DNA of 64,000 bases, taken from NCBI RefSeq assembly GCF_002127325.2, contig NC_035435.2, forward strand, positions 125,111,127 to 125,175,126, written 5' to 3'. Below the pieces are notes generated by a model. It was not told where the DNA came from. It saw only the letters and a list, made by a program, of their open reading frames with translations, and did not search any database. This stretch comes from Helianthus annuus. Lineage: Eukaryota; Streptophyta; Magnoliopsida; Asterales; Asteraceae. Shown here one piece after another: positions 10,720 through 23,710 of this stretch. The number at the start of each line of letters is the position of its first letter. The first letter of the stretch is position 1. Position numbers and translations under genes: made by a program.

Positions 10720-11677
10720 TTAAATGCCAAATATTACCGTTGGAACCGGTTACTAGCCGTTGGAACCGGTTACTAGCCATTGGAACCGGTTATTATAAAT
10801 TGTTTTCAATTTTCATTTGCTTAACTCACCAATCCTCATCTTCTTCTTGTATCATTTTCTTCTACATCTTGATATACTTTTCTATAATGGCTTCAAAGAA
10901 CTCTAAAACCACAAATTCTCCACCCGTCAATAATGTTCCTCAAGCTCAAACCGCTCCATATGTTGTTAAAACATTATCACATAGTCGCAATATTGAAGTA
11001 TGGTGCAATTGGGACTTGGTCGAAATGAGTGACGATTCGCAAAAGGCCCAATGCAAACATTGTGGCCCCTTGTTAAGTAAGGACTCTAATTCCACGTTAA
11101 CGAAGCGTGCTAAAAAGTGTTGTAAAGCTTCAAAAGATTTGACACCTGGACAAGTTCAACTCTCAAAAGATGGTACGATATTCCGTTATAAACAAAAGAT
11201 AGCTCGTGATAGGATGGCAAAGTTGGTGATTCAAAAAGCGTTGTCGTTTGGACACCTCGTCATTGCATGCCATTGTCTCTTCGTTTGGTGAATTTATGTG
11301 GTAGTAATGGAAGGGAATGGAGAACTTGGGTAGTAATGGAAGTGAAGGGTAGAAGTTGGGGTTTTTATACAAAAAAAAAACGATTTTTAAAGATTTAATC
11401 GGTTTCCAACGGTCTTATATCCGTTAGAACCGGTTCCAAACAGTAATTTGCAGCTTTTTTATTTGAAATACCCGACATACCCGGTTCCAAACAGTACCCG
11501 GACCTAGTTCCATAATACCCGTAACTGGTTACATCGGTTATACTTTTTTGACTTCTACCCAGGTTCAACCTGGACCTGGTTCTTCAGCGTACCCGGTTCC
11601 GCTCACTAGTATCAGTACCCGGGTACGGGCAGTACCCGGTTCCGGGTATTAAAAATACCCGATTATGCCCATCTCTA
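10720..11677 (+). mobile_element. Truncated hAT-like element
   Basis: It contains three CCGTTGGAACCGGTTA-type repeats at its left and a block of GGTTCCGGGTACC motifs at its right. It ends TGCCCATCTCTA at 11677, whose complement TAGAGATGGGCA is a typical hAT terminus. It encodes a BED-type zinc finger and lacks the catalytic core. The left terminus is not in view, so the limits are approximate. Confidence 0.6.
10887..11291 (+). pseudogene. hAT transposase N-terminal fragment with degenerate BED zinc finger
   Basis: A TATTATAAATTG precedes a leader, and the ATG at 10887 starts MASKNSKTTNSPPVNNVPQ. The segment NWDLVEMSDDSQKAQCKHC has the aromatic and C-X2-C half of a BED finger. The second half reads TLTKRAKKCC, where the His ligand is replaced by Arg. 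About 40 residues later (RDRMAKLVIQKALSFGH) the sequence resembles the start of the hAT body, then ends at a stop 134 codons after the start. The RNase-H-like core and dimerisation domain are missing. It could be a captured regulatory fragment, but a decayed transposase is simpler. Confidence 0.65.
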
Positions 11678-11679
11678 GG

Positions 11680-11833
11680 CATAGATATATGAGGCAATTT
11701 TTTTGGTCGACATTATGTTAAATACTTTAAATTGGGCCTAAAACATAGATTGGATCACATGTTGGATCTGATTGTTTCTTAAAACCAATAAACCGATGGG
11801 CATGGATATATGAGGCAAATTTTTTGGTCGACA
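11680..11833. repeat. 33-bp direct repeat flanking 88 bp
   Basis: CATAGATATATGAGGCAA followed by a T-run and GGTCGACA occurs at 11680-11712. CATGGATATATGAGGCAA with the same tail occurs at 11801-11833. The first copy starts just after the hAT end. The rest of 11834-12116 shows no gene or repeat that I recognise. Confidence 0.75.
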
Positions 11834-12717
11834 AGATACACAACAATTGAAAAGTCGATGTAGGTAATTCTTTTTGTTCGACATATGCGAACAAGTGTGG
11901 TATGGTTTCAAGAATTCTCAAACAGTCAGCAGATTCGTACTTGTGTGTTCTATACATCTTATCCGATTAATCATTGGTAGTACCACTAAATAAGTTAATC
12001 TGAAAGTCAACACACGATTTGTGTCGAAATCAAGGTTTTTCTTCGTCTCAGTTTTCTTGCAATTGGTTCGAAATTAGTTAGTAATCACTCCCAAATACAA
12101 CATAAATGTGTGTTTTTGGTACTACTAGAAAACTGCTACTGTTTCCACGTCAATTTCTGTGGGAAATCCGTGGCTAACTGCAGTTACCCACAGATTTCCC
12201 ACTAAAATGGACTGTAGGAATTCTACTTGTGGGTAATCTTTTTCTTACACATTTCCTAAGGATATTCCTACTCCTTTCCCATATAAATGTTTCGTTGGAA
12301 TTCTCCTACTTATTTCTCACGGAATTAATTTTCTTAATTTTCTGTAGCATTTCCCACATAATATCTATTTTCTAAAATTTTGTGTTTAAATCAATTATAT
12401 TTATATTTATTATATTTTAATTTTCTTACACAAGTCCTACGACTTTTTTTTCTCTCTACGCAATTCCAACGGAATGTATTCGTTTTCTCTACACAGTTAC
12501 TACGGAAATATTTTTTTCCCTATGCAATTCCAACTGAAAGTATTCATTTTTCCTACGCATTTCCTACAATATTAGTTTTTTTCCTACACAATTCTAACGG
12601 AATGTATTCCTTTTTACTACGCAATTCCCACGAAATTAGTTTTTTTTCCTACACAGAATGTATTCTTTTTTCTTACACGTTTCCTACCAAACCATTTTTT
12701 TCATATACAATTCCAAC

Positions 12718-13432
12718 TAGGGGTGTTCAGAATTCGTTTCGAATTCGAAAAATTCGAAATTCGATTAAATTCGATTCGATTCTCAGGAATTCGTTTCGAT
12801 TATAAGAATTTGAATTCGATTCAATTCGAGTCAAGTAAATCAAATATGAATCGAATACGAATTTATAATTTCATATTCGATTCGATTCGAAATTCGAATA
12901 AAAATTATACAATTTATTTATTATTTTTATATATAAACATATATAACTTTTATTAGGCTATACTATAAATTATTTTCAAAATTTATTCCAAGTATTAAAA
13001 TTACCCATTACCCATTACCAAACCCACTACATGGCCCATAACTAAAACTTAAGTGTCAAATCTATCAGTAGATTTCTAACCCTAAAAATATTAACTTGTA
13101 GTGGTTATTTCCGAATTCTCGTTTTGAATGTTAGACTTATGGTACTTTACTTGGAATGTTTTATAGCTGCTTTAAAACTTATGATTCATTTTAATAGTTA
13201 TTTACATGTTTTAAAAAAACTGAATCAAATCGAATTTATTCAAATTCGATTCGAATTCAAAATTTTAATCGAATACGAATTGGGTTTTTTATTCGAATAC
13301 GAATTCGAATCGAATTGGGTTGGTTTTAATCGAATACGAATCGAATTCGAATTCAAGGAAAAATAAAAATTATTCGAATAATTCGATTTGAATAATACGA
13401 AAATTCGATATTCGATTCGATGAACACCCCTA
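12718..13432. mobile_element. hAT-type MITE with AATTCG-rich body, TSD ATTCCAAC
   Basis: The termini are TAGGGGTGTTCA and TGAACACCCCTA. The 8-bp duplication ATTCCAAC occurs at 12710-12717 and 13433-13440. The 715-bp body is dominated by GAATTCGAATT-like words. An 8-bp duplication and TAGGGGTG ends identify hAT. Confidence 0.93.
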
Positions 13433-14279
13433 ATTCCAACTGCATTTTTATTGCCAGCTTATATTTATTTGAGTTAAATATCTGATTGGTCCCTGTGGTT
13501 TATAGATATTGCAAACTTAGTAACAATGCTTCAATAATTACGTAGTTGGTCTCGGATGATCCTTGTCACTACACATGTTAAGTTTTCTAGTTAAGTGTGT
13601 ATGAAATGACTAAATTGCCCGTAAACAATAAAAAAAAATATGAAGATGGGCCTACCACCACCTCCACCTCCACCATCACTTCCAACCAACCTCCACCTCC
13701 TCCTCCACCCAACCACCACAAAACCACCCTAACCAATACCACCTAACACCCAAAATAAAAACATGTCCCGATCAGATTATTTTGTATAAAGAGCATTAAC
13801 ATTTTTCTTTTTGACCAATCAAAACTCATACTTCCTCCTTGTTGGCCAAAAATACTGGAGACCACCTTGATAGGAACACAGAGAATTCATCTCTTTAATA
13901 TCCTCAAATTTAATCATACTAGTTGGGCCTTTTGTGATGGATCAGATCGCATGGGATAGCTTTCTCATTGTTACTAAAAAACCTAAAAACCGATTGTGGG
14001 TAATACGCTACAAACTGGTTAGGGTGGAGGTATGATTAATCACTCTAGGGTGATTGAGTGATTTTCTACCCAATAATATTATACCATGTCAACTCTCTAT
14101 TTTGCACTCAATCAGGGGGTATGTTTAATCACTCTAGGGTGTTTGAGTTATATATTTTTTGATCGGTTCCTCTCTCCTCTCTCTCTCTCCTCCATCACCC
14201 TTCTCCACCTTCGGTGACTTTACACCGATTTTTCATCCTCTCTCCTACTCAAACACCCTAACTCAATCATGGAGGTATG

Positions 14280-14467
14280 CAGGGGCGGTTCTTAGAAGGG
14301 TTGTGGCAGGGCCACGACCCGGGCAAGTTTTTCGGCCGTAATGCTAATTTTCCGCATTTTGATGAAAATTTTTTATATATATTGTGTTTGGCCCGGGCTT
14401 GCCCGGGCTTTTTTTAGTGCCCGTGTCTTTCGGCCCTGGCACGTTCAATGGGCAAGATCCGCCACTG
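14280..14467. mobile_element. 188-bp hAT-type MITE
   Basis: It begins CAGGGGCGGTTCTT and ends AAGATCCGCCACTG. The flanks GAGGTATG (14272-14279) and GGGGTATG (14468-14475) match at 7 of 8 bases. It resembles the MITE at 21304-21501 in its CAGNGGCGG ends. Confidence 0.85.
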
Positions 14468-14949
14468 GGGGTATGGTCACCGATCGGTGACACCCACGTT
14501 CAATGGTGCTGTAGTGACGGTAGTTCAGCGGTTGTGTGTTGAGTCTGCGTGTGTGGAGTTGATTTCTTCTCCGCTTACTCCCCCTTCCGTTTCTTTCTAA
14601 AATTGTTTATTACTTTTTAAAAAGTAGAACAGATGTATATGTATTTGATTATTATTAGCTAAGATGTAATGTTTATGTTTGTCTACCATGCCTCAATCTG
14701 TTTATTCTTTTTATAAAATTATAATATAGATAATATTTATTAAACCCATAATTGTATATTATACGAAGAAACAAATTAGGTGTTTTTATATTTGTTGTAA
14801 ATTTAAAATGTGTTTACATTCAAAGCTTCAAGAAGTAAAAAGAAAAAATTTACTATTAAAAAAATTCAAATTTAATTTTTATTTTTGTTTTATGTGTTAC
14901 CAATATTTATAATAAAATATTAATAAAAAATAAGAAAAAATAACGATCC

Positions 14950-15104
14950 TGCATGATTGGGCTCGAGCTCGCTCAAAAATTTTACGAGCCAAGCTTGACT
15001 TTTCAGCTCGAAAAAATAATCCAGCTCAACTTGAGCTGATTCGTTTAAGTTCGACCTCGAGCTCGAACCCAGCTTGGCTAGGCTCGACCCGGCTCGATTA
15101 CAGC
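14950..15104. mobile_element. Fragment of a CTCGAGC-rich hAT-like MITE
   Basis: The right end CGATTACAGCACTA and the internal GGCTCGAGCTCG and AGCTTGGCTAGGCTCG words look like a plant hAT MITE. The left end is truncated or unrecognisable and no duplication is found. Confidence 0.4.
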
Positions 15105-15218
15105 ACTAACCAAGTTACATATAATCTATGGATTTAACCAGTTCAATTTTATATAATTACATTTTCTATAATAGATACGACTTGCCCCTTTAAAAAAATT
15201 GAATACGTTTGATGTTGA

Positions 15219-15760
15219 CGGATTACATCAAGTTGTATTGGGTGCTATTATATTGTAACGAAGAATTACAAGCCATATATGCCCTAATAGACCGTGTTAA
15301 GCCTTGATATATCTTAGTGGCCCATTAAGGGCTTTATTACGTAACATTCGATATTGAAGGGTTATATATCACAGTGTATTGAGTGATATTATGTCGTAAC
15401 AACCAATTACAAGTCATATATGCCCTAATAGGGCGTGTTAAGTCTTGCTATATCTTAATGGACACTAATAAGTCATACGACCCTATTAGACCGTGCTGGC
15501 CCTTGATATATCTTAATGGCCCATTAGAACCTTTATATAACATTCGGTATTGAATGGTCATATCATGTTGTATTGAGTGATAACAATATCATAACGAACA
15601 TAACAAGTCATACATGCCATAATAGACCGTATTGGGCCTTCATATCTTTTAATGGCCTATTATGAATTTTATTATGTAATATTCGAGTGTTATATCATTT
15701 TGTTTCGAGTCATATCAAATCGTTACGGAGAATTACAAGTCAGACATGCCCTAAATTGAA
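15219..15760. repeat. Degenerate tandem repeat with ~135-143-bp period
   Basis: The word ACAAGTCATATATGCCCTAA recurs near 15268, 15411, 15602 and 15736, with a partial unit near 15472. Each copy is followed by GACCGTGTTAAGCCTTGATATATC and TAATGGCCCATTA-like sequence. Spacing is irregular because one unit is truncated. It lies in the middle of the CACTA element. Confidence 0.75.
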
Positions 15761-16563
15761 AGATTAATAAATTACGTTAAAAATAACATATGTGTTTATA
15801 TATAATAAAACTTTGTATGTTAGTATTAATAATTTTTTAATGATTTTTTTTTTATTTTTAAGGATTCCTACACATTTTCTACTGAAGTATCAAATTCATT
15901 ATTTTCCTACGAATTTTTAACGAATTGTTAAAATCAAACGTATTTCGTAGGAATTGTGTTGGTATTTTCCTACACATTTCCTATGGATATTAATTAAAAA
16001 AATTTCCGTAGGAAATCTGTCGGCATTTCCGACTCATTTCCTATGGATGTTAATAAATTTGTTTTAAAATAACATATGAAATGTATTACAAAGAAATTTT
16101 TATCCATTCCGTAAGTAATTTGTCGGAATTACCGACACTCTTCCTACGGATAGTAATAAATAAATTCAAAAATAACACATACTTTTATAAATAATAAAAC
16201 TTTATATTTTAATATCATTAGTTTTATTTATTATGATTTTTTTTTTATAAATTGGAATCCTACGCATTTCCTCCTAATCTATAAAATGAAAACGAATTTC
16301 GTGGGAAATTTCTTACACTTTTCTTACAGATACCAATTCCTACAAATTTCTGACAAATTGTTAAAACGAAAACGAATTATGTCGGAAATACGTGGGAAAC
16401 TTCCAACACGTTTCTTGCGCATAGCAATTTGTGGCTTTTTTGTCACAAAACTAAGACCCTTTCTTGTTTGTAGTAATTTCGTGGGAAAAGTCTCGTCATT
16501 TTCGTTTGTAGAAAATGCGTACGAAATTTTGGTAGGAATAGTAGCAGTTTTCTAGTAGTGTGG

Positions 16564-17105
16564 GTTTGGTGTAGAGAGCAAAAAGAGATTCCGGTTAAAA
16601 TAAAATTCCAAGATAGGAGCAAGAAGATACATATAATAGGTTTATAAGTCACATACCTTGTTAGTTATTAATTCCATTATATCAGTGGAAGAGACGGGAA
16701 ATAGGCCACACCCACATAGTTCGGTTCATATTGAGAAAAATCTCTTTCTAAAGCAATTTGAGATTGGTGGTGGGTAAGGATTCATAATGTAAACCACAGC
16801 TCAAATAAGTATCACATGTACGAAGATGAGAATTCAAACATTGTTTCATAACTACTAAATCCATTACCATATGTTAAATGAAAAACTTAATTACATTAAC
16901 CAATACAATACTTTTCCATTATCTTTCGAACACTCTTTTATGTCTTCCCAATAGCCAGGTAAGGTAACCTGATGTATATGAAAGAAAAGAAAGAAAAGTA
17001 TGCCTTATCAATGTTCTAACAACTATAACACATACACAAATATAAATTGATCTTATAGCATTTCAACAATGTCAAGTTCATGTAACAATTGATCTTATAT
17101 ATTTA
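16564..17105. other. Intergenic, nothing recognised
   Basis: AT-rich sequence lies between the CACTA element and the next foldback. I see no reading frame, repeat or element end. Confidence 0.5.
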
Positions 17106-18005
17106 GGTAAAGGATCAAATAAAAATAATATTAACGTACGAAACGTACGCATTGAGGGAAAAAGCAAAAAGTGGCGGTGTTATTTTGGTAATTACGAGCA
17201 GCTTCAAAATAATTGGGGAAAAAGCAAAAAATGTCTTGTAGAGTAATTTTGAGCATCTGTAGAGTAATTTTGGGAAATGTAGGGTAATTATCAAATTACT
17301 CTAGTAGAGTAATTTTGACTTCTGTAGAGTAATTTTGGAAAATGTCTTGTAGAGTAATTTTGTTAGCATTTAGTTATCGGGTTTAGCTTTATGGTTTAGT
17401 TTTTAGCTTTTAGTTGGGGTGTGTGTGTGTGTGGGGGGGGGGGATGGTTTAGGTTTTTGGGGGTGCGGGGTGGTGGGGGGGGGGGTTGGTTTTTGGGGGG
17501 TGGGGGGTGGTTTAGGTTTTTTTTTTTTTTTGGGGGGGGGGGGGTTAGTGTAATTTTGATAATTACCCTACAATTTTGATAATTACCCTACACGACCAAA
17601 ATTACTCTACCTGAACATTTACAATGGTTTAGGTTTTTTTAGGTATTTGGGGGTGGGGGTTAGTGTAATTTTGATAATTACCCTACAATTTTGATAATTA
17701 CCCTACACGACCAAAATTACTCTACCTGAACATTTACAATGGTTTAGGTTTTTTTAGGTATTTGGGGGTGGGGGGTTAGTGTAATTTTGATAATTACCCT
17801 ACAATTTTGATAATTACCCTACACGACCAAAATTACTCTACCTGAACATTTACAAAATTACTCTACAGAAGCTCAAATTTTGAAGTTGGTGATAATTACC
17901 AAAATGACACCGCCACTTTTTTGACTTTTCTTTCACTTCGTACGTTTAATTTATTTTCACGTGAACTTAACTCTATATATTTACCGGGGCGTAAGATCAT
18001 TTACC
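17106..18005. mobile_element. Mutator-like foldback element with G-rich tandem core
   Basis: The left arm (GGTAAAGGATC... then AACGTACGAA, then AGTGGCGGTGTTATTTTGG) is mirrored at the right (CCAAAATGACACCGCCACTT, TTCGTACGTTTAA, GATCATTTACC). The arms are ~100 bp and imperfect. No target duplication is clear. The core holds GTAGAGTAATTTT repeats, long G runs (17420-17545) and the 116-bp array below. Confidence 0.6.
17544..17880. repeat. ~116-bp tandem repeat, about three units
   Basis: Units start at 17544, 17660 and 17775 with GTTAGTGTAATTTTGATAAT. Each holds two TGATAATTACCCTACA words and ends in G-rich GGTATTTGGGGGTGGGGG. Confidence 0.9.
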
Positions 18006-18254
18006 CAAATTAAAAAGTAAGTTCGTTTAACAATATCCAAACAAAAATCAAATTCAGTGTAGCAATGTAAAAGTATAGCAAACTCAATAAACTATTTCAG
18101 CAAATAATCTCACTGACCAAACATATAACAATAAGCAAAACAAAGATGAAATACATACATACATACATACATTAAATCCAAACAACTTAAATACATATAT
18201 CAAACTGTAAATCAAAATCATCCCGAATAATAAGCAAAACAAAGATAAAACTAA
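18006..18254. other. Short AT-rich spacer with (CATA)n
   Basis: It contains the microsatellite CATACATACATACATACATA at about 18153-18172 and no gene. Confidence 0.6.
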
Positions 18255-19683
18255 TCTTTATCTTTATCTTTATCTTTAATAAAGGAACAAAGGTTGAGAC
18301 ACATGTCCCTTCCATATTCATTTGAAACACGTGTTAACCTCTCCTTCCATTTACTATCGTGTTCATCATTTACACTATCCACGCCTCCCTTTTACTGAAC
18401 CGGATTTTTTGTGTTCCATGTGTTCTTCCTAACCCTAATCATTTCCTCAAAATTTCTGCCGGTTCTCTTTCTTCTCTCCTTTGCTCTTAATCAATTGTAA
18501 AATGTCTTCTCCTAAATCAAAGATCTACTTTTTTTCTACTCTTCACCTTCATCGCAATCTGACAGCTATTTGGAGGTTCGATTTCTGTTCATTGATTTCG
18601 ATTTATTTGGGGTAAAATCATTGCAATCTTGTGTTCCACATATACGATATTTTATCTAGGGTTTCCACACAATCCAAAAGCTAACCTGCTGTCGCAGAGC
18701 ACCTCTTCATCACGTAAGATTCTTTCATCTCAGATCTATTAATCTCATTACAAATGATGATAACTTTGGTGTTGTTGACGAACTTAATCGCATCAGATAT
18801 GACGAATTTCATATGATTTGCTTTATCGATGATGAATATTATGATGTTTTTGAACTTAATCACATCAGATTTACCGAATGTTATATGATTTGCGCTAGCA
18901 GTGATGAGTTTTATGATGTTTATGAGCTTAATCGCATCAGATTTGTGCGTTTTTTAGTTTTACTTAGGTATGATGTTGTATTCTTCACATCTGATTGTTG
19001 TGTTGTTAGTTTATATTATTAGGTATGATAATACAGATTGAGTTTTATGTGATTTGCTCAAACGATGATGAATTTGTGACGTTTTTGAACTTAAATCACA
19101 TCAGATTTGTGTGTTTTTTTAGTTATGATACTACACTCTTCCCATTGAATGTTTGTGTTATTGGTTTATGCTAGCAAAGGTCTCATGCTCCTCTCTCTTT
19201 CGTGTTTTACAAAGTTGACCGAGTTTTATTAATTACGACATCACAAATCTCGGCCCACAAACCCATTTTCTTTATTTACCTTATTCGTTATGTGCTTTAG
19301 TTAAAACGTTCGATTTTTTTTGTAAGAGTATTGAGCTAAATTGGTAGATATCATGTAAAAGTAGGTGATACCGAACCCGTCGTCACCACTTGCCACCATA
19401 CAAATATAGTGTGTAAACTTAGGTTGGATTTTTTTTGTAAAACAATATTTTAGCTTTAACCCGTTTTGACTCGAACTAAATTGACATTGTTTTTAAAACG
19501 ACCTCCTTCTACCTGGGCTCACTTTGCTCATAAACCCACATTGACTTGAACCCGTTTTGACCCGTTAGCGAAACCTAAACTCGGTTATGTGTTCACCTAT
19601 TGGCTTCTTGTATGAATCTTTTAATGTAGATTTTTTTTTTCGTTTTGAAGACTAACTGTATACAAAATTTTGCGTGTTAACAG

Positions 19684-20040
19684 TTTCATTGGAGGTTTCA
19701 AAGACGGAGATCCGCCACGTGTCTCGGAAATGGAAGGGCAGTCCTGAACACACAAAGGTCTGGATTGAGCCTAACAAACTTCGTAGGGTCGCTGTTGTTT
19801 ACTACCTCTGCCGTAACGGCCAGCTTGAGCATCCGCATGTTGATGTTTCTTTCTCCTGTTCTGATAGACTGGATCTTCGAGGTAAACTTTTCAATTCTTT
19901 TCAGCCGTAATGATAACCGTATACAATTTTTTTGTGACTGATTTTTTTGAAAGTTTGTTGAAATTGTTAGATGTAATAGATTGTATAAATTCTCTCCGAG
20001 GAAAATGAATGGCGGCAATGTACTCGTGGTCTTCTAAACA
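19684..20040 (+). pseudogene. Captured SOSEKI (DIX-like domain) gene fragment, two exons
   Basis: Exon 19684-19881 follows TTAACAG and ends at G|GTAAAC. Exon 19970-20040 follows TTGTTAG and ends before GTTAGT. Spliced, they read IEPNKLRRVAVVYYLCRNGQ, LEHPH, later SLRGK and then MAAMYSWSSK. This is the polymerising DIX-like domain of plant SOSEKI polarity proteins. The reading phase across the intron is preserved (CGA G|AT). The stop TGA at 20006-20008 stands where the family has Gly, and two residues are missing after HPH. Later exons were not found; the duplicated word ATGCTTTCGGAGTGGACGAT near 20309 and 20368 is unassigned. It is a non-functional fragment. Confidence 0.82.
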
Positions 20041-20640
20041 GTTAGTTTATTCAATCTCATTCAGCTTATTACATTTATGAACGTTGCGAATAATTACGAT
20101 TTCAATAGATTTTTACTTCGTGTTTGTTGTCAAATTCGATTACGTGTATGAACAGATGAATTCGATTATCAAAAAGGATGGTTATAATATTGTATACTTT
20201 CAGCCCATGAAATAAAATGGCATCATTTACTTTTCGCAAGATGTTTGAAAACCAACCTCAATGTTGAGAAATACTTTTTTGCTTTAGGCTATGTGACTTG
20301 CTGTAACGATGATGCTTTCGGAGTGGACGATCTGTCATGCGGCGCGGCTCAAAGGCTCCGATGCTCATGCTTTCGGAGTGGACGATCGATGTTCCAGATC
20401 TATCTAAACCGATGTCGGAGATATCTCCGCTGATTCTCCGCTTGTATGCTTTTCAATTGTTCAATAAATCGTATTTCGTGTTATATATCTAATAGCAACT
20501 TGCTATTTAAACTTTTTAATTTACACGTGTATCAACTAATAGCAACTAATTTTGGTTAACTTTTGGGCACTTAGTGAATTAATTTTATTCCCAAGAGACC
20601 AAAATAGTCAAATGTAAACTGTAACATCTTTGTTGTGCAG

Positions 20641-20764
20641 TGTGCGCATAATGATGTTGAGTGTTGATGAATCAGGTTGTAGCAAAGAAGCAAACAATTT
20701 CATACCTGAATGATTTACTTGAAAAGGCTGAGAAGCCTGTGTTGGTCGACTTTTATGCAACTTG

Positions 20765-20766
<2 letters not shown>
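20641..20766 (+). pseudogene. Captured thioredoxin y-type exon fragment
   Basis: After an acceptor-like TTGTTGTGCAG the frame reads QVVAKKQTISYLNDLLEKAE, KPVLVDFYATW. This is the N-terminal part of a plastid thioredoxin, closest in memory to the y type. It stops immediately before the WCGPC redox site: TGGC is followed by 38 A residues (20767-20804). No catalytic cysteine is present, so it cannot act as a thioredoxin. The poly-A suggests either a simple-repeat expansion or a junction with retro-copied sequence. Confidence 0.8.

Positions 20767-20804
<38 letters not shown>
20767..20804. repeat. Homopolymer A38
   Basis: Thirty-eight consecutive A residues directly follow the truncated thioredoxin exon. 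Confidence 0.98.
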
Positions 20805-20808
<4 letters not shown>

Positions 20809-21127
20809 ATACCCTGTCACACTGTGAAATCAAAGTTATATTTGTTCTGGGTTGAATATGAACGTGTGTACGCGGATGTCTATTTATATTTCCTGAACAA
20901 CTTACTAAATTGAAACTTGTGTTCATAAAATAAAATAGAAAATGGAAAATGTAACTGACAAGTGTCAAAACATTGTTATTTTAAATTAGTTGGTTACATG
21001 TTATTTTGATTTTTAAAAAATCATACATCATATTTATTAATATGTTTTAAATCTATTTTTTTTAACCCGTGTGTAACACGGGATATAAGCTAGTACTTAA
21101 ATATAAAACCCAAACAACAGAATGTCG

Positions 21128-22498
<1,371 letters not shown>

Positions 22499-23710
22499 TC
22501 ACCGAGAAACATTATATCAACGAAAATTTTAATTAGGTTCCCTACTATAACTGGGTGCATGCTAATAGTCCAAGTGATATGCAAATTAGCCTTTAAAAAA
22601 TATATACAAATTAATCTACACCAAATGAATGGTGAATCCCCTGTATAATTTGAAGTTTGAGGTATGGGGATGAGGATGGAGATGACCAACACTCAACATA
22701 TGAGTAAAAATAATTAAAATGTTATAACTACTAAAATACAGGTCTATCTTTTCAGTTTTTAAATCTAGAGTTTGATTCCTTTTTAATATTCGTAACTTGT
22801 TAAATGTAGTTAAAAATAATTATCTTTGAACTTGAATAGAAAATTGGGTATGAAACCGAATGAAGATAAGATAGCTAACACTTTCAAGCCTAAAGAACAA
22901 TAATAACGAAATCCAGGTGGAGTATAAAATATGTATAAAGAACTAAAGCTCACTAAAAAACAAATAACTTGTATTTTGTTGATCTCAATCTACAAAATTC
23001 AAAATACATATAAACCTAGCTAGAAATCTTTTAGGAGCCAATTTTTTTAAATAAAAATCTATGCAAAATTTGTGACTGATTTGCAATAGGAAATTAAACA
23101 AGCGCCTAAAATGCGGTCGCAACTTGGTCACAGACACTACTAGAAAACTGCTACTATTCCCACGTCAATTTCCGTGGGAAATCCGTGGGTAACTGCGTTT
23201 ACCCACGGATTTCCCACGAAAATGAACTGTGGGAATTTTGCTCGTGGGTAATTTTTTTCTGACGCATTTCCTACGGATTTTCCTACTCATTTCCCACACA
23301 AATGTTTTGTTAGAATTCTCCTACTTATTTCTCACGTAATTAATTTTCTTAACTTTCCGACGTATTTCCCACGGAATATTTATTTTTTTAACATTTTGTG
23401 TTTAAATCAATTATATTTATTTTTATTATATATATTTTAATTTTCTTACACAATTCCTACGAATTTTTTTTTCTTCTTACACAATTCCAACGGAATGTAT
23501 TCGTTTTTCCTACATAGTTCCTAACGAAAATATTTTTTTCCTACACAATTCCAACGAAATGTGTTATTGATTCCTACACAATTTCTACAAAATTAGTTTT
23601 TTTTCCTACACAATTCCAACAGAATGTATTATTTTTCCCACACATTTCCTACGAATTTTTCTTTGTTACCTACACATTCTAACGGAATATGACGAAACCT
23701 ATTTATTCTT

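Larger units (their letters stand above)
12120..16560. mobile_element. Non-autonomous CACTA (En/Spm) element, TSD TGG
   Basis: The left end reads TACTACTAGAAAACTGCTAC, with the first C mutated to T. The right end is the reverse complement of CACTACTAGAAAACTGCTAC. TGG lies on both sides (12117-12119 and 16561-16563), a 3-bp duplication typical of the superfamily. The subterminal regions are filled with TTCCTACGNATTTCC-like motifs. No transposase frame is visible in 4.44 kb. The interior holds two hAT MITEs and a satellite-like block. The ends match those of 23135-33939, so both are mobilised by one family. Confidence 0.92.
18255..21093 (+). mobile_element. Helitron carrying captured gene fragments
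   Basis: The 3' end is diagnostic: CCCGTGT (21066-21072), loop GTA, ACACGGG (21076-21082), then ATATAAG and CTAG ending at 21093, with a host T next. The 5' end is less sure: several A|TCTTTA steps at 18255-18273 lead into TCTTTAATAAAGG and then GACACATGTCCC, like the TC...ATAATAAA start and ACACGTGTC of plant Helitrons. Between the ends are exon pieces of two unrelated genes, both on the plus strand and with splice sites, and no helicase. This is what a gene-capturing non-autonomous Helitron looks like. It lies directly downstream of the HSP70 pseudogene's 3' end. Confidence 0.72.

Noticed and set aside
12380..12956. Phe/Tyr-rich and Ile/Arg-rich frames in the CACTA subterminal repeats and AATTCG MITE
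   Set aside because: They are translations of TTCCTAC and ATTCGAATTCG repeats, not proteins.
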